Counted from the stretch's first letter, positions 1-9,833 are shown. The stretch: DNA of 64,000 nucleotides from Oscillospiraceae bacterium (GCA_003514385.1 DOQR01000004.1:297239-361238), one strand, 5' to 3'. A program made the numbers and translations. The notes: generated by a model not told the origin, from the letters alone.

Positions 1-1347
<1,347 letters not shown>

Positions 1348-1411
1348 TTAAGCTTCCTTTTTCTCTGCGGTTATTATACCACAACTTGAATACATCTAAC
1401 AACAATTTATT

Positions 1412-2065
1412 TCACTGCCGCTGCGGAATATCTATTGTCACGGCGGTCTGCGGGACAGTACCGACGACGATATTCTCGGCGATGCAATACTCATCCGAAA
1501 AATTCGCCGCGCCCTCGTTCCCGCCAAGAAAGACATAGACGGAACACTCGACTTTAAGCATAACTCTGTGGCGGGTCTGGTTTATGCCCGCAGAGATAAA
1601 TTCGTCAGTTATCTGCGCATCTGCACCGCCCGTCATGCGAACGTTTACGGGTATCTCGGGTCCCATACCCGCAAAAACTTCGGAGCCGGTTACAGCGCCA
1701 AGCGGTATTTCCACAACAAATTTTGCATTTTCTTCGAGCGCTTCATCAACGGCGCGGACAAGGCGAGACTTGAATAAATTGACGGAGGCGGCATTGAGCG
1801 ACATTGAACCTATCTTTCCGTCGTTCGAGCCAACGCTGACAAGCGCGGAGCACTCCTCCGGGTTTTCGGATATAAATTTTTCTATGCTCTCGCCGACCGT
1901 GCGCACGGCAAGGCTCCTGGCACGGGTCATGGCGATATTGCGAACCGCCGGGCGAAGCCGTGCATCGACAACGAGCACAAGGCAGACAGCAAGCGTAAAA
2001 GCGCACAGAGCCCTGAACGCCCCGCGCGGCAGAGTGCGAATATTGAATCGGCGCATCCGGCGCAT
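1412..2065 (-). CDS. yunB: Sporulation protein YunB
   Basis: A 217-residue protein with a basic N-terminus, one membrane segment (about residues 17-35) and an extracytoplasmic domain. The pattern of a transmembrane anchor, a mixed alpha/beta domain and a C-terminal segment ENIVVGTVPQ matches the YunB family, which is needed for efficient sporulation in Bacillus and is found only in spore formers. Its exact biochemical role is unknown. There is no free-standing ribosome binding site: the best candidate, GGGGGTG, lies in the 3' arm of a hairpin ending 7 bases before the ATG, which also looks like the terminator of the upstream ABC operon. Translation may therefore depend on read-through and hairpin opening. 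The family call is from recognisable sequence; the regulation is inference. Confidence 0.82.
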   Translation of the reverse strand: MRRMRRFNIRTLPRGAFRALCAFTLAVCLVLVVDARLRPAVRNIAMTRARSLAVRTVGESIEKFISENPEECSALVSVGSNDGKIGSMSLNAASVNLFKSRLVRAVDEALEENAKFVVEIPLGAVTGSEVFAGMGPEIPVNVRMTGGADAQITDEFISAGINQTRHRVMLKVECSVYVFLGGNEGAANFSDEYCIAENIVVGTVPQTAVTIDIPQRQ

Positions 2066-2095
2066 AAAAACACCCCCGCAACAGTTTATGCGGGG
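2066..2095 (-). terminator. Terminator-like hairpin after the ABC operon, overlapping the yunB leader
   Basis: An 8-bp perfect stem (2072-2079 with 2088-2095, CCCCCGCA/TGCGGGGG) is followed on the minus strand by TGTTTTT. It lies 21 bases after the stop of the binding-protein gene and directly against the yunB start codon, so its 3' arm also holds the only candidate yunB ribosome binding site. Confidence 0.7.
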
Positions 2096-2116
2096 GCGAT
2101 GAAATTTGTTATTGTT

Positions 2117-3073
2117 TTATTTTGAAGCCCTGACAACGGACACGCCGGTATCTATAGATTCGGGACCCGTCGAATTGCCTTTGAGAGCCGCGAGCGCCTG
2201 CGCCATGCCGAGATAGCCCATGGTATAGGGATTCTGCACCATGACTGCTTTAAGACTTCCGTCGTTTATCAGCGACTCGATAGTGTTTGAAGTATCGAAG
2301 CCGATGCCGATTATCTTCTTGCCGGAATCTTTGATAGCGTTGCCCACGCCGACGGTCGAACCCTCGTTGGTGCCGTAAAGTCCGACAAGGTCGGAATTGC
2401 CGGTTATAAAACCGGTTGCCGCCTCCTGCGAGGATGCGAAGTTGCCGTCTTTATATTCGGTAGTGAGCAGAGTGAACTTGCCGTCCTTGGTTATCGCCTC
2501 GCGGAAACCCTTTTCGCGGTTCATGCTCGAATTTGTGGCGGTGTTGACGCCGATTATGCCTATCTTGCCGCTCGTTATGCCCGCGTTTTTGAGCTCTTCG
2601 AGCATGGTCTCGCCCGCTATCATGCCTGCGTTGTAATTATCGGTCGAGAGAGTTGTGACCGCAGGCTCGTTTGCGGGAGAATCGACATAGATTATCTTGA
2701 CTCCCTTGTCCTTCGCGTTTTTGACGGTCTGCGAAATTGCCGAGGGGTCGTTTGCGGCGAGCATTATCAGGCTCGCGCCGTCGGCGATGGCGTTGTTGAC
2801 CGCCTCGATCTGCTTGGCGTTGTCTTTGACATCGGGGGCATCCCACTTATAAGTGATGCCGAGCTGTTTTGCCATATCAGACGCGCCCTTGTCGACCGAG
2901 ACCCAGTGCTGATCCATCTTGTCGATAGTGATGAGATATACTTTGTACTTTGCGTTGGCGGCGCTCTCGGTCATGCCCTGCGCCGTGTTGTTGCCCTCGC
3001 CGCTTCTGCTGCACGCCGCAAAGGCGGTCAGAATCAGCAACGCCGACATAATAACTGCGAGTATCTTTTTCAT
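2117..3073 (-). CDS. Sugar ABC transporter substrate-binding lipoprotein (RbsB/MglB type)
   Basis: Captures a sugar or related small solute outside the membrane and delivers it to the permease encoded just upstream. The 318-residue precursor has a Gram-positive lipoprotein signal (lipobox AFAAC, lipidated C21), then a type I periplasmic-binding fold. Typical segments are LITIDKMDQHW at the ligand cleft, AIADGASLIMLAANDPSAI, and VIYVDSP-like hinge sequence around residue 125. Aromatic and acidic residues at ligand-contact positions suit a hydrated sugar, but the substrate cannot be read from sequence. It is the last gene of the three-gene ATPase-permease-binding protein operon, 12 bases after the permease stop. 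No LacI-type regulator or sugar catabolic gene is adjacent, which is unusual for this family. Confidence 0.9.
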   Translation of the reverse strand: MKKILAVIMSALLILTAFAACSRSGEGNNTAQGMTESAANAKYKVYLITIDKMDQHWVSVDKGASDMAKQLGITYKWDAPDVKDNAKQIEAVNNAIADGASLIMLAANDPSAISQTVKNAKDKGVKIIYVDSPANEPAVTTLSTDNYNAGMIAGETMLEELKNAGITSGKIGIIGVNTATNSSMNREKGFREAITKDGKFTLLTTEYKDGNFASSQEAATGFITGNSDLVGLYGTNEGSTVGVGNAIKDSGKKIIGIGFDTSNTIESLINDGSLKAVMVQNPYTMGYLGMAQALAALKGNSTGPESIDTGVSVVRASK

Positions 3074-3085
3074 ACTGTCCTCCGT

Positions 3086-4102
3086 TTATTCTCTTTTTTC
3101 TCTGCCGCCGCCGAGCTTGAGTCCTTTGGCGGCATTCGTGTTGAGCCGCTTGCCTCCGTGGACGATTCTGTCTATAAGCACGGAGATTATGACGACTATG
3201 CCGATGACTATATTGCGAAGCGCGAGAGGCGCGCCTGCGAACTGGAGGCCGTTATTGAGCACGCCCCAGATAAATGCACCTATGACGGTGCCGAGGAGCA
3301 TACCCTGTCCGCCCATGGTGCTGACTCCGCCGATAACGGACGCGGCGACGGCGTTGAGCTCATAGTTAGAGCCCGCGTCCATGCTGCCCATGCCGCTCTG
3401 CGCGGTGAGTATCAAGCCGACAACGCCGGCGAGGAAAGAAGAAATGACATAAACTTTCGTCTGCGCCGCGGCGACGTTGACTCCGGACAGGCGCGCCGCC
3501 TCATAGTTCGAGCCGAGGGCATAGACATGCCTGCCGAGTGCCGTCTTTGAAAGAATGAACGCGAAGAAAGCAAAGAGCACTATTGCTATCCAGATCGGGG
3601 TATATATCCCGAGGAAGCGGCCGTAATAGAAGAAATTCTTGAAGGCGTCGGAATATATGCCGTTGGTGTTCATATTGCCGTTGACAATCTGCGCGACACC
3701 GCGGGCGATTATCATAGTACCGAGAGTCGCTATGAACGCCGGGAGCTTTGCGACGGAGATAAGAAGTCCGTTTACAAGACCGATTGCAAGGCAACAAATA
3801 ATAGTTATGAGCACGGTCAAAATCGGGTTCATATTAAATTTCGTCATCAGCGTCGCGCTTATCATGCACGACATTCCCGCGACCGAGCCTATCGAAAGGT
3901 CGATTCCGGCGGTTATAAGAACGAACGACTGGCCGACGCCGATTATCAATATCGGCGCCACCTGGCGCAGAAGGTTCGTTATATTGGTTGCGGAGAAGAA
4001 CAGCGGATTTATCAGCGCAAAGACGATTATCATAACTATCAGCGCCGCAAAGACCGAGAGCACCTGTCCCATTCCCCTTGCGGAAAGCATTTTTTTGAAC
4101 AT
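3086..4102 (-). CDS. Sugar ABC transporter permease (RbsC family)
   Basis: Membrane channel subunit of a ribose-type ABC importer, 338 residues with about eight to ten hydrophobic helices. The family hallmarks are visible: the segment GIDLSIGSVAGMSC in the first third and LGSNYEAARLSGVNV (the cytoplasmic EAA-like coupling loop) around residues 205-220. The gene starts with an ATG directly abutting the TGA of the ATPase gene (TGA-ATG, no spacer), so the two are translationally coupled, and the binding protein gene follows 12 bases later. As in other Rbs-type systems, two copies of this single permease would form the pore. Substrate is unassigned. Confidence 0.92.
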   Translation of the reverse strand: MFKKMLSARGMGQVLSVFAALIVMIIVFALINPLFFSATNITNLLRQVAPILIIGVGQSFVLITAGIDLSIGSVAGMSCMISATLMTKFNMNPILTVLITIICCLAIGLVNGLLISVAKLPAFIATLGTMIIARGVAQIVNGNMNTNGIYSDAFKNFFYYGRFLGIYTPIWIAIVLFAFFAFILSKTALGRHVYALGSNYEAARLSGVNVAAAQTKVYVISSFLAGVVGLILTAQSGMGSMDAGSNYELNAVAASVIGGVSTMGGQGMLLGTVIGAFIWGVLNNGLQFAGAPLALRNIVIGIVVIISVLIDRIVHGGKRLNTNAAKGLKLGGGREKRE

Positions 4103-5602
4103 TCAGCTCACCTCCGTGCGGAACTTTGTTGCAAGCTCCATTATTTTTTCCTGCGTGGCTTCATCGCGGCTGAGTTCGCCCGTGATGCGCCCGGAACACA
4201 TGACGATTATCCTGTCGCTCATGCCGAGCACCTCGGGCAGCTCAGACGAGACGAACATAACGCCGATGCCGCTCCTTTTGAGCTTATTCATCAGGTTATA
4301 TATCTCGACTTTGGCGGCGACATCGATGCCGCGCGTCGGCTCGTCGAAAATTATTACTTTGGCGTCGCGCATGAGCCATTTGCCGACGACTATCTTCTGC
4401 TGGTTGCCGCCCGAAAGATTCTTTACTTCGCTTTTTATTGACGGCGTTTTTATTTTCAGCTCTTTTACGGCGCGATTCGCCATATCCCGCTCGCGCTTTG
4501 CGCTAAGCACCCCGACGGGGTTCGAGAGCGTATCGAGATTCGCTATCGCGATATTCTCGCTGACATCGAGCTCGACCAAAAGGCCGTCCTTTTTTCTGTC
4601 CTCCGGCGCGCAGACTATGCCCGCCTTGACAGCATCGCGCGGGCTTTTGAGCTTCACGCTCTTGTCGTAGACGACAACTTCGCCCGCCGTTATTTTATCC
4701 GCGCCGAACAGCGCCCTGACAAGTTCCGTGCGCCCCGCGCCGACAAGGCCGGCAAAGCCGAGTATCTCGCCGGAATAAAGATCGAACGAAATATTCTGAA
4801 CCTCGGAGGTGGATATTCCCTTGACCTCCATGATTTTTTTGCCGCGCTCAGTCTGCTCGTGCGGATATTTTTCGGTTATCTCGCGTCCGACCATGAGGGC
4901 GATTATCTCTCCAATTGAAAGATCTTTGAAGTCGGCGGTCTTTATATATTTTCCGTCGCGCATGACAGTGACTCTGTCGACGATATTTTCAAGCTCTTCA
5001 AGGCGGTGGGAGATATAGATTATGCCCTTGCCCATATTTTTGAGCTCGTTTATTATTCTGAAAAGCTCCTGCGTTTCGCGCTCGGTCAGCGCCGAGCTCG
5101 GTTCGTCCATGATTATAATATCGGCATTTGTCGAGAGAGCCTTTGCAATCTCGACCATCTGCTGTTTTGACACGGAGAGCTTGCCGACTTCGGTATCGGG
5201 CTCGATATTGAGGCTCAGCTCTTTGAGGAGCTTTGACGCGCGGGCGTTCTGCTCTTTGAAATCGACCATGCCACACTTTTTGAGCTCCCTGCCGAGAAAG
5301 ATGTTCTCCGCCACGGTCAGATGGCGGCACATATTGAGCTCCTGATGGATAACGGCAATGCCGAGTTCAGACGCCTGGGCGACGGTAGAATACTCCTGCG
5401 TTTTGCCGCGTATCTTCACTTCGCCCTCGTCTTTTTGATATATTCCGCCGATTATTTTCATCAGCGTGGATTTTCCCGCTCCGTTTTCGCCGAGCAGTGC
5501 ATGCACCTCGCCCGCCCGAAGCTCGAAATCGACTTTGTCGAGTGCGACGACGCCGGGAAAGAACTTCGATATTCCCTTCATCTGCACAAGATATTCTTCC
5601 AT
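4103..5602 (-). CDS. Sugar ABC transporter ATP-binding protein with two nucleotide-binding domains (RbsA/MglA family)
   Basis: Energises the importer encoded by the next two genes. The 499-residue length is normal for the duplicated RbsA/MglA type. The first ABC domain has Walker A GENGAGKST at residues 38-46, a variant signature LSVSKQQMVEIAKAL, and Walker B IIMDEPSSAL. The second domain has a degenerate P-loop (GLVGAGRTEL), a good signature LSGGNQQKIVVG and Walker B IIFDEPTRGID, as expected for the family. It is the first gene of the operon, with ribosome binding site GGGAGGAAG. The promoter region between 5603 and 5852 is shared with the divergent redox operon, so the two may respond to the same carbon signal; that link is inference. 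Confidence 0.93.
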   Translation of the reverse strand: MEEYLVQMKGISKFFPGVVALDKVDFELRAGEVHALLGENGAGKSTLMKIIGGIYQKDEGEVKIRGKTQEYSTVAQASELGIAVIHQELNMCRHLTVAENIFLGRELKKCGMVDFKEQNARASKLLKELSLNIEPDTEVGKLSVSKQQMVEIAKALSTNADIIIMDEPSSALTERETQELFRIINELKNMGKGIIYISHRLEELENIVDRVTVMRDGKYIKTADFKDLSIGEIIALMVGREITEKYPHEQTERGKKIMEVKGISTSEVQNISFDLYSGEILGFAGLVGAGRTELVRALFGADKITAGEVVVYDKSVKLKSPRDAVKAGIVCAPEDRKKDGLLVELDVSENIAIANLDTLSNPVGVLSAKRERDMANRAVKELKIKTPSIKSEVKNLSGGNQQKIVVGKWLMRDAKVIIFDEPTRGIDVAAKVEIYNLMNKLKRSGIGVMFVSSELPEVLGMSDRIIVMCSGRITGELSRDEATQEKIMELATKFRTEVS

Positions 5603-5616
5603 TTTTCTTCCTCCCG

Positions 5617-5635
5617 TGCGGATCTAAAATCCGCA
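5617..5635 (-). other. Leader hairpin in front of the ABC operon ribosome binding site
   Basis: A perfect 7-bp stem (TGCGGAT 5617-5623, ATCCGCA 5629-5635) with a 5-base loop lies immediately upstream of the GGGAGG site of the ATPase gene. There is no U-tract, so it is not a terminator; it may stabilise the mRNA or modulate ribosome access. Confidence 0.4.
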
Positions 5636-5667
5636 AATAAGGTAAAGTCGGTGTTTATTGTTGCCTG

Positions 5668-5707
5668 TGCGAGCGCAATTATTAAAGCAGGCGCAAAATT
5701 TTCACAA
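5668..5707 (-). promoter_or_regulatory. Candidate promoter and operator of the ABC transporter operon
   Basis: On the minus strand TTGTGA (5702-5707) is separated by 17 bp from TAATAA (5679-5684), a reasonable but imperfect sigma-A promoter. A 10-bp palindrome TGCGAGCGCA (5668-5677) falls at the expected transcription start, a position typical of a repressor operator. The cognate regulator is not encoded in this window. Confidence 0.45.
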
Positions 5708-5774
5708 TAATTAAATTGTCATAAATTGAGAGCAAATATAACGACAAAAATATAGATTATGGCGCTTTATATAC

Positions 5775-5803
5775 TTGTCTGCCGGCAAAAAGAGTGGTAT
5801 AAT
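5775..5803 (+). promoter_or_regulatory. Sigma-A promoter of the glycerol-3-phosphate-dehydrogenase-like operon
   Basis: TTGTCT (5775-5780) and a perfect TATAAT (5798-5803) are separated by 17 bp. This places transcription start near 5810, about 43 bases before the chosen ATG at 5853. An open reading frame extending back to the TTG at 5775 would have to be translated from the -35 element itself, which rules that start out. Confidence 0.75.
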
Positions 5804-5852
5804 AACTATGTCTGTAAAACCAGCCATACTATTTCCGTCTGGAGGTAAAAAT

Positions 5853-7289
5853 ATGTCATACGATGTAGCAATTATCGGTGCAGGCGTCAGCGGCGCAATG
5901 GTCGCGAGAGAGCTGAGCCGATATAACATCAAAGTCGCATTGGTTGAAAAATGCAGCGACATGGCGATGGGCACAACAAAGGCCAACAGCGCCATTGTCC
6001 ACGCAGGCTTCGACGCAATGCCCGGCACCCTCAAAGCGAGACTCAACGTTGAGGGCACTGCCGCAATGCCCGGTCTGTGCGAGACGCTCCATGTCCCGTT
6101 CAAGCCCATCGGCTCATATGTCGTCGCTTTCTCGAACGAGGAAGTTGAGACTCTTGAAGAGCTCAAGGCAAGAGGCGAAGAGAACGGAGTTCCCGGACTC
6201 GAGATTCTCGACAAAGAGGCTATTCACCGCGAAGAGCCGAACCTCAGCGACGAGGCAGTCGCCGCGCTCTACGCTCCGACCGCCGGAATCGTCTGCCCCT
6301 ATGAGCTGACGATAGCGACAGTTGAGAACGCAGTCATGAACGGCGTCGAGTTCTTCCGCAATTTTGATGTTACGGCTATTGAAAAGAACGCGCAGGGCAA
6401 TTTCGTCCTCAAGTCCGACGCAGGCGAGATTGAAGCCGAATATGTCGTCAACGCCGCCGGCGTTTTCTGCGACAAGGTAGCTTCTCTCATCGGCGATGAT
6501 TCAATAACCATTATTCCCCGTAAGGGCGAATATATGCTCATGGACAGAGCAGTCGGCGACAAGGTAAAGCACACGATATTCCAGTGTCCTTCAAAGATGG
6601 GCAAGGGTGTTCTCGTCACCCCGACCGTTGACGGCAACCTGCTCGTAGGTCCGAGCGCAGTCGACATAGACGAAAAGGACGATTGCTCGACCACCGCAGA
6701 CGGCACAAACGGCGTTTTCAAGACCGCTCTGAGATCAGTCCCGTCGCTCTCGACCCGCGACGTCATCACTTCGTTTGCAGGCATCCGCGCCCACAGCACC
6801 GGCGACGATTTCATCATCGCCCCCAGCGAGAAGGACGCGAAGTTCATAAACGTTGCCGGCATCGAGTCGCCCGGTCTTTCCTCCGCTCCCGCTATCGGTC
6901 TTTATGTCTGCGACATGATCCTGCAGGACAAGGGCAAAGTCAGCGAGAAGGCGGACTTCATCCCCGGCAGACCCGCTCCCGTGCGTTTCCGCCACATGAG
7001 TTCGGAAGAGCGCAAGGCACTTGTTGAAAAGAACAGCGCATACGGCAGAGTTATCTGCCGCTGCGAGACTATAACCGAGGGCGAGATTCTCGACGCTATC
7101 CACGCGCCCGCAGGCGCCATCGACGTTGACGGCGTAAAGCGCCGCACGAGAGCCGGAATGGGTCGCTGCCAGGGCGGCTTCTGCGGTTCAAAGGTAGTCG
7201 AGATACTTGCAAGAGAGCTTGGTCAGGAGCTTGATGAAATCACAAAATGCGGCGGAGAGTCAAAGATCCTCTTCGGCAGGACTAAGTGA
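5853..7289 (+). CDS. GlpA-like FAD-dependent dehydrogenase with C-terminal [2Fe-2S] domain
   Basis: Probable glycerol-3-phosphate dehydrogenase-type flavoenzyme of 478 residues. The N-terminal Rossmann motif GAGVSG (residues 9-14) binds FAD and is followed by a DAO-family body. The C-terminal about 60 residues carry C402-x-C404 and C439-x4-C444, the pattern of the BFD-like [2Fe-2S] domain that passes electrons onward. This architecture, followed by a second FAD oxidoreductase and a DUF1667 protein, is a known anaerobic glycerol-metabolism arrangement in Firmicutes and Thermotoga. GlpK and GlpF are not nearby, so glycerol 3-phosphate is the likely but unproven substrate. Start chosen at ATG 5853 behind GGAGGT (7-nt spacing). 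Confidence 0.88.
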   Translation: MSYDVAIIGAGVSGAMVARELSRYNIKVALVEKCSDMAMGTTKANSAIVHAGFDAMPGTLKARLNVEGTAAMPGLCETLHVPFKPIGSYVVAFSNEEVETLEELKARGEENGVPGLEILDKEAIHREEPNLSDEAVAALYAPTAGIVCPYELTIATVENAVMNGVEFFRNFDVTAIEKNAQGNFVLKSDAGEIEAEYVVNAAGVFCDKVASLIGDDSITIIPRKGEYMLMDRAVGDKVKHTIFQCPSKMGKGVLVTPTVDGNLLVGPSAVDIDEKDDCSTTADGTNGVFKTALRSVPSLSTRDVITSFAGIRAHSTGDDFIIAPSEKDAKFINVAGIESPGLSSAPAIGLYVCDMILQDKGKVSEKADFIPGRPAPVRFRHMSSEERKALVEKNSAYGRVICRCETITEGEILDAIHAPAGAIDVDGVKRRTRAGMGRCQGGFCGSKVVEILARELGQELDEITKCGGESKILFGRTK

Positions 7290-7325
7290 TTTGCGAACTT
7301 TCGCAGCATGAAAGGATGAATACTA

Positions 7326-8582
7326 ATGCTTAAATATGATCTTGCCGTTATCGGCGGAGGTCCCGCAGGCATGGCCGCTGCGCTCAAGGCGCGCGAAAGC
7401 GGCGTTGAAAAGATAATCATACTCGAGCGCGCAGAGACTCTCGGCGGTATCCTTGAGCAGTGCATACATACCGGCTTCGGTCTGCACTACTTCGGCGAGG
7501 AGCTTTCGGGCCCCGAATACGCCGCGCGTTTCATCGAGCTTGTTAAGGACACTGACATTGTCGTAAAGACCGACACGATGGTGCTCTCCATTTCCGACGA
7601 CAACGTCGTCACCGCAGTCAACAAAGAGGACGGTCTTATCGAGATCGACGCTACCGCAGTCATTCTTGCAATGGGCTGCCGTGAGCGTCCGAGAGGCGCA
7701 CTCAACATCGCTGGCACACGCTGCGCCGGAGTTCTCTCCGCAGGTACTGCGCAGAAATATGTCAACATTGACGGCTATATGCCCGGCAAGGAAGTCGTCA
7801 TCCTCGGCTCGGGTGATATCGGTCTTATCATGGCGCGCCGCATGACCCTTGAGGGTGCGCACGTCAAGATGGTCTGCGAGCTGATGCCCTATTCGAGCGG
7901 ACTGACGAGAAACATCGTCCAGTGCCTCAACGACTTCGACATCCCGCTCAAATTGAGCACCACGGTTATCGACATTCACGGCAAGGAGCGCCTTGAGGGC
8001 GTCACCATTGCAAAGGTTGACGAGAACCGCCGCCCGATCCCCGGCACGGAGGAATATGTCCCCTGCGACACGCTCATGCTTTCCGTCGGTCTTATCCCCG
8101 AGAACGAGCTGAGCAAAAACATGGGTATCGAATTTGACCGCGTCACCGGCGGCCCGATAGTCGACGAATACAGAGAGACCACCCACCCCGGCGTTTTCGC
8201 CTGCGGCAACGTGCTGCACGTTCACGATCTTGTTGACTTCGTTACTCTTGAGAGCCAGACGGCCGGCGAGGGCGCAGCGAGATACATAAAGAACGGCGGA
8301 AACAAAGAGAAGAAATACGTCAAGACCAGAGGCATCAACGGCGTGCGCTACATCGTACCGCAGAAGATAGCCCTCGGCGAGGACGAGGATGTCAAGCTCT
8401 TCTTCAGAGTCGGCGACGTTCACAAGAATGCCAAGGTCGTTGTCACGTACAACGGCGAGACGCTCATCAGCAAGAAGCGCCCGAGACTCGCTCCCGGTGA
8501 GATGGAGAACGTCATCATCAAGAGCGATATGCTCAAGAACTTTGATGAGAACGGCATAATCGAAATTCAGGTGGAGGAATAA
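7326..8582 (+). CDS. FAD/NAD(P)-dependent oxidoreductase, partner of the GlpA-like dehydrogenase
   Basis: A 418-residue two-dinucleotide-fold flavoprotein. GGGPAG (10-15) marks the FAD site, GSGDIG (161-166) the pyridine-nucleotide site, and VFACGNVLHVHDLVD near residue 300 is the conserved second FAD contact. C46 and C118 (AMGCRERPRG) are notable, the latter motif being typical of this subfamily. It probably moves electrons between the Fe-S centre of the preceding enzyme and NAD(P). The gap to the upstream gene is 36 bases and contains a small hairpin around 7291-7305. The DUF1667 gene begins two bases after its stop, so the three genes are one operon and probably one complex. Confidence 0.87.
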   Translation: MLKYDLAVIGGGPAGMAAALKARESGVEKIIILERAETLGGILEQCIHTGFGLHYFGEELSGPEYAARFIELVKDTDIVVKTDTMVLSISDDNVVTAVNKEDGLIEIDATAVILAMGCRERPRGALNIAGTRCAGVLSAGTAQKYVNIDGYMPGKEVVILGSGDIGLIMARRMTLEGAHVKMVCELMPYSSGLTRNIVQCLNDFDIPLKLSTTVIDIHGKERLEGVTIAKVDENRRPIPGTEEYVPCDTLMLSVGLIPENELSKNMGIEFDRVTGGPIVDEYRETTHPGVFACGNVLHVHDLVDFVTLESQTAGEGAARYIKNGGNKEKKYVKTRGINGVRYIVPQKIALGEDEDVKLFFRVGDVHKNAKVVVTYNGETLISKKRPRLAPGEMENVIIKSDMLKNFDENGIIEIQVEE

Positions 8583-8584
8583 TC

Positions 8585-8950
8585 ATGGTAAAAGATATTA
8601 TTTGTGTCGCCTGCCCCATGGGCTGCCAGATCTCCGTTGAGCTCAACGACGGCGGAGAGATCCTCAGCGTTACCGGCAACACCTGCAAGCGCGGCGACGC
8701 CTACGCGAGAACCGAGTGCACCCACCCCGAGAGAAGCCTGACAACTACTGTCAAGGTCAGCGGCGGCGTTCACCCCGTTGTTCCCGTCAAGTCCGCAAAG
8801 GCTGTTCCGAAGGACAAGGTCAAGGACTGCGTCAAGGAGATAGCAAAGCTTGAGATCAAGGCTCCGGTCAAGATCGGCGATGTTGTCTGCGCGAACATAC
8901 TCGGCACCGGCGTTGATATCGTTGCGACGAACATCTGCCCCGAGGCGTAA
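8585..8950 (+). CDS. DUF1667 cysteine-rich protein, third component of the dehydrogenase operon
   Basis: A soluble 121-residue protein of the DUF1667 family. Five cysteines are visible: C7, C10 and C14 in CVACPMGC, C34 in GNTCKRG and C45 in RTECTHPER. Their spacing suggests an iron-sulfur or zinc site, with the rest forming a small beta-rich domain. DUF1667 genes regularly follow the two oxidoreductases above, so an electron-transfer or scaffold subunit is the usual inference; no activity has been assigned from sequence. The ribosome binding site GGAGGAAT overlaps the stop of the preceding gene, indicating translational coupling. A strong terminator follows 21 bases downstream. Confidence 0.88.
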   Translation: MVKDIICVACPMGCQISVELNDGGEILSVTGNTCKRGDAYARTECTHPERSLTTTVKVSGGVHPVVPVKSAKAVPKDKVKDCVKEIAKLEIKAPVKIGDVVCANILGTGVDIVATNICPEA

Positions 8951-8971
8951 AAGGCATAAAAAATAAATCGA

Positions 8972-9009
8972 GCATCCGCAGAACGAAAATTTCTGCGGAT
9001 GCTTTTTTT
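8972..9009 (+). terminator. Terminator of the dehydrogenase operon
   Basis: An 11-bp perfect stem (GCATCCGCAGA 8972-8982 with TCTGCGGATGC 8992-9002) is followed by a run of T residues. It separates the operon from the convergent minus-strand gene ending at 9036. Confidence 0.92.
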
Positions 9010-9035
9010 GCGGACGTTTTTTATTTATAATACTG

Positions 9036-9833
9036 TCAGCTCTTGAAATAGCTTTCAAGGACATCGGACGGATGCTGCCCTCCCGCGAGCTTTTCGAGCA
9101 CAGCATCGGAATAAATATAAGACCTTTTCGCCGACTTTTCAGAATCGAGGGCAATTTCATTGCCGCTGATTTCAAAATAATATTTATCCCTGCCGTTGTC
9201 GTCGCTGAGAACAAGGCGGTTGTCCTTTTCTTCGTAAGTGCCGGTCGAGCAGTCGCTCATGCCGCTCCTGTACATGGAATAACTGCAGTCTGCGGGCGAC
9301 AGGACGATTTCGACATAGTCTTTTTGACCGTCGTGCTCGTTCTTGCCGATGTAAGTTATAACATCGGTACGGATAGACTCGGGCGTGAAAAGAGCCTTAT
9401 TTTTTAAGCACTTATCAGTCTTTTCGGAATCCGCCGAATAGCAGAACTCCCGCACGGGATCTGACTTTTTGGCGAGAAATTTGAGACCGTCTTTTTGTTT
9501 TTTGAATGTAAATTTGCTCTGCGAGCCGGAATTTTTCGCGGTAAGTATCAGATAATCGTCATTTTCTTCATAAGTGCCGCTCAGAGCGGCGGAAAACCGA
9601 TATGACTGCATGAAATTGAAGGTCTTATCCTTTCTGTTGAGCACAAGACCCGCATAGTCGTTATCCGACTTGCAGCCGAAGGACGCAATGCTGTTTTCAT
9701 CAACGGAGGCTCTGACTATATCCGCAGAGCCGTCCGCGCTGTTTCCGGGGAAAAAGTGCGCCAAGAGTGCCGCACACACGGCGACAACAGCAACAACGCC
9801 TATACAGATAATGCGTTTGGCCGAGCTTTTCAT
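9036..9833 (-). CDS. Membrane-anchored extracytoplasmic protein with an internal duplication (function unknown)
   Basis: Not recognised as a named family. The 265 residues start with an uncleaved or weakly cleaved signal anchor (residues 7-27, IICIGVVAVVAVCAALLAHFF) and continue as a polar, lysine/aspartate-rich domain outside the cell. The exported part has two related halves: GTYEENDDYLILTAKN (about residues 86-101) and GTYEEKDNRLVLSDDN (about 198-213). Each is followed by an F/Y-rich beta segment and a YSAD/YSDA element near its end. This suggests two copies of a small beta domain. Three or four cysteines outside the membrane might form disulfides. It is monocistronic between two convergent or co-directional neighbours, and the thioredoxin gene lies 84 bases upstream on the same strand. 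Confidence 0.75.
   Translation of the reverse strand: MKSSAKRIICIGVVAVVAVCAALLAHFFPGNSADGSADIVRASVDENSIASFGCKSDNDYAGLVLNRKDKTFNFMQSYRFSAALSGTYEENDDYLILTAKNSGSQSKFTFKKQKDGLKFLAKKSDPVREFCYSADSEKTDKCLKNKALFTPESIRTDVITYIGKNEHDGQKDYVEIVLSPADCSYSMYRSGMSDCSTGTYEEKDNRLVLSDDNGRDKYYFEISGNEIALDSEKSAKRSYIYSDAVLEKLAGGQHPSDVLESYFKS

Noticed and set aside
2117..5602. Naming the ABC importer rbsABC or mglABC
   Set aside because: Domain architecture fits both and related families; without a regulator, kinase or ligand evidence a sugar cannot be named.
5775..5852. 26-codon N-terminal extension of the GlpA-like dehydrogenase
   Set aside because: It begins at the -35 element of the promoter itself and lies before a good GGAGGT-ATG start at which the FAD fold begins.
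7323..8423. 366-codon minus-strand frame over the FAD oxidoreductase gene
   Set aside because: Shadow of the clearly recognised sense gene, no ribosome binding site.
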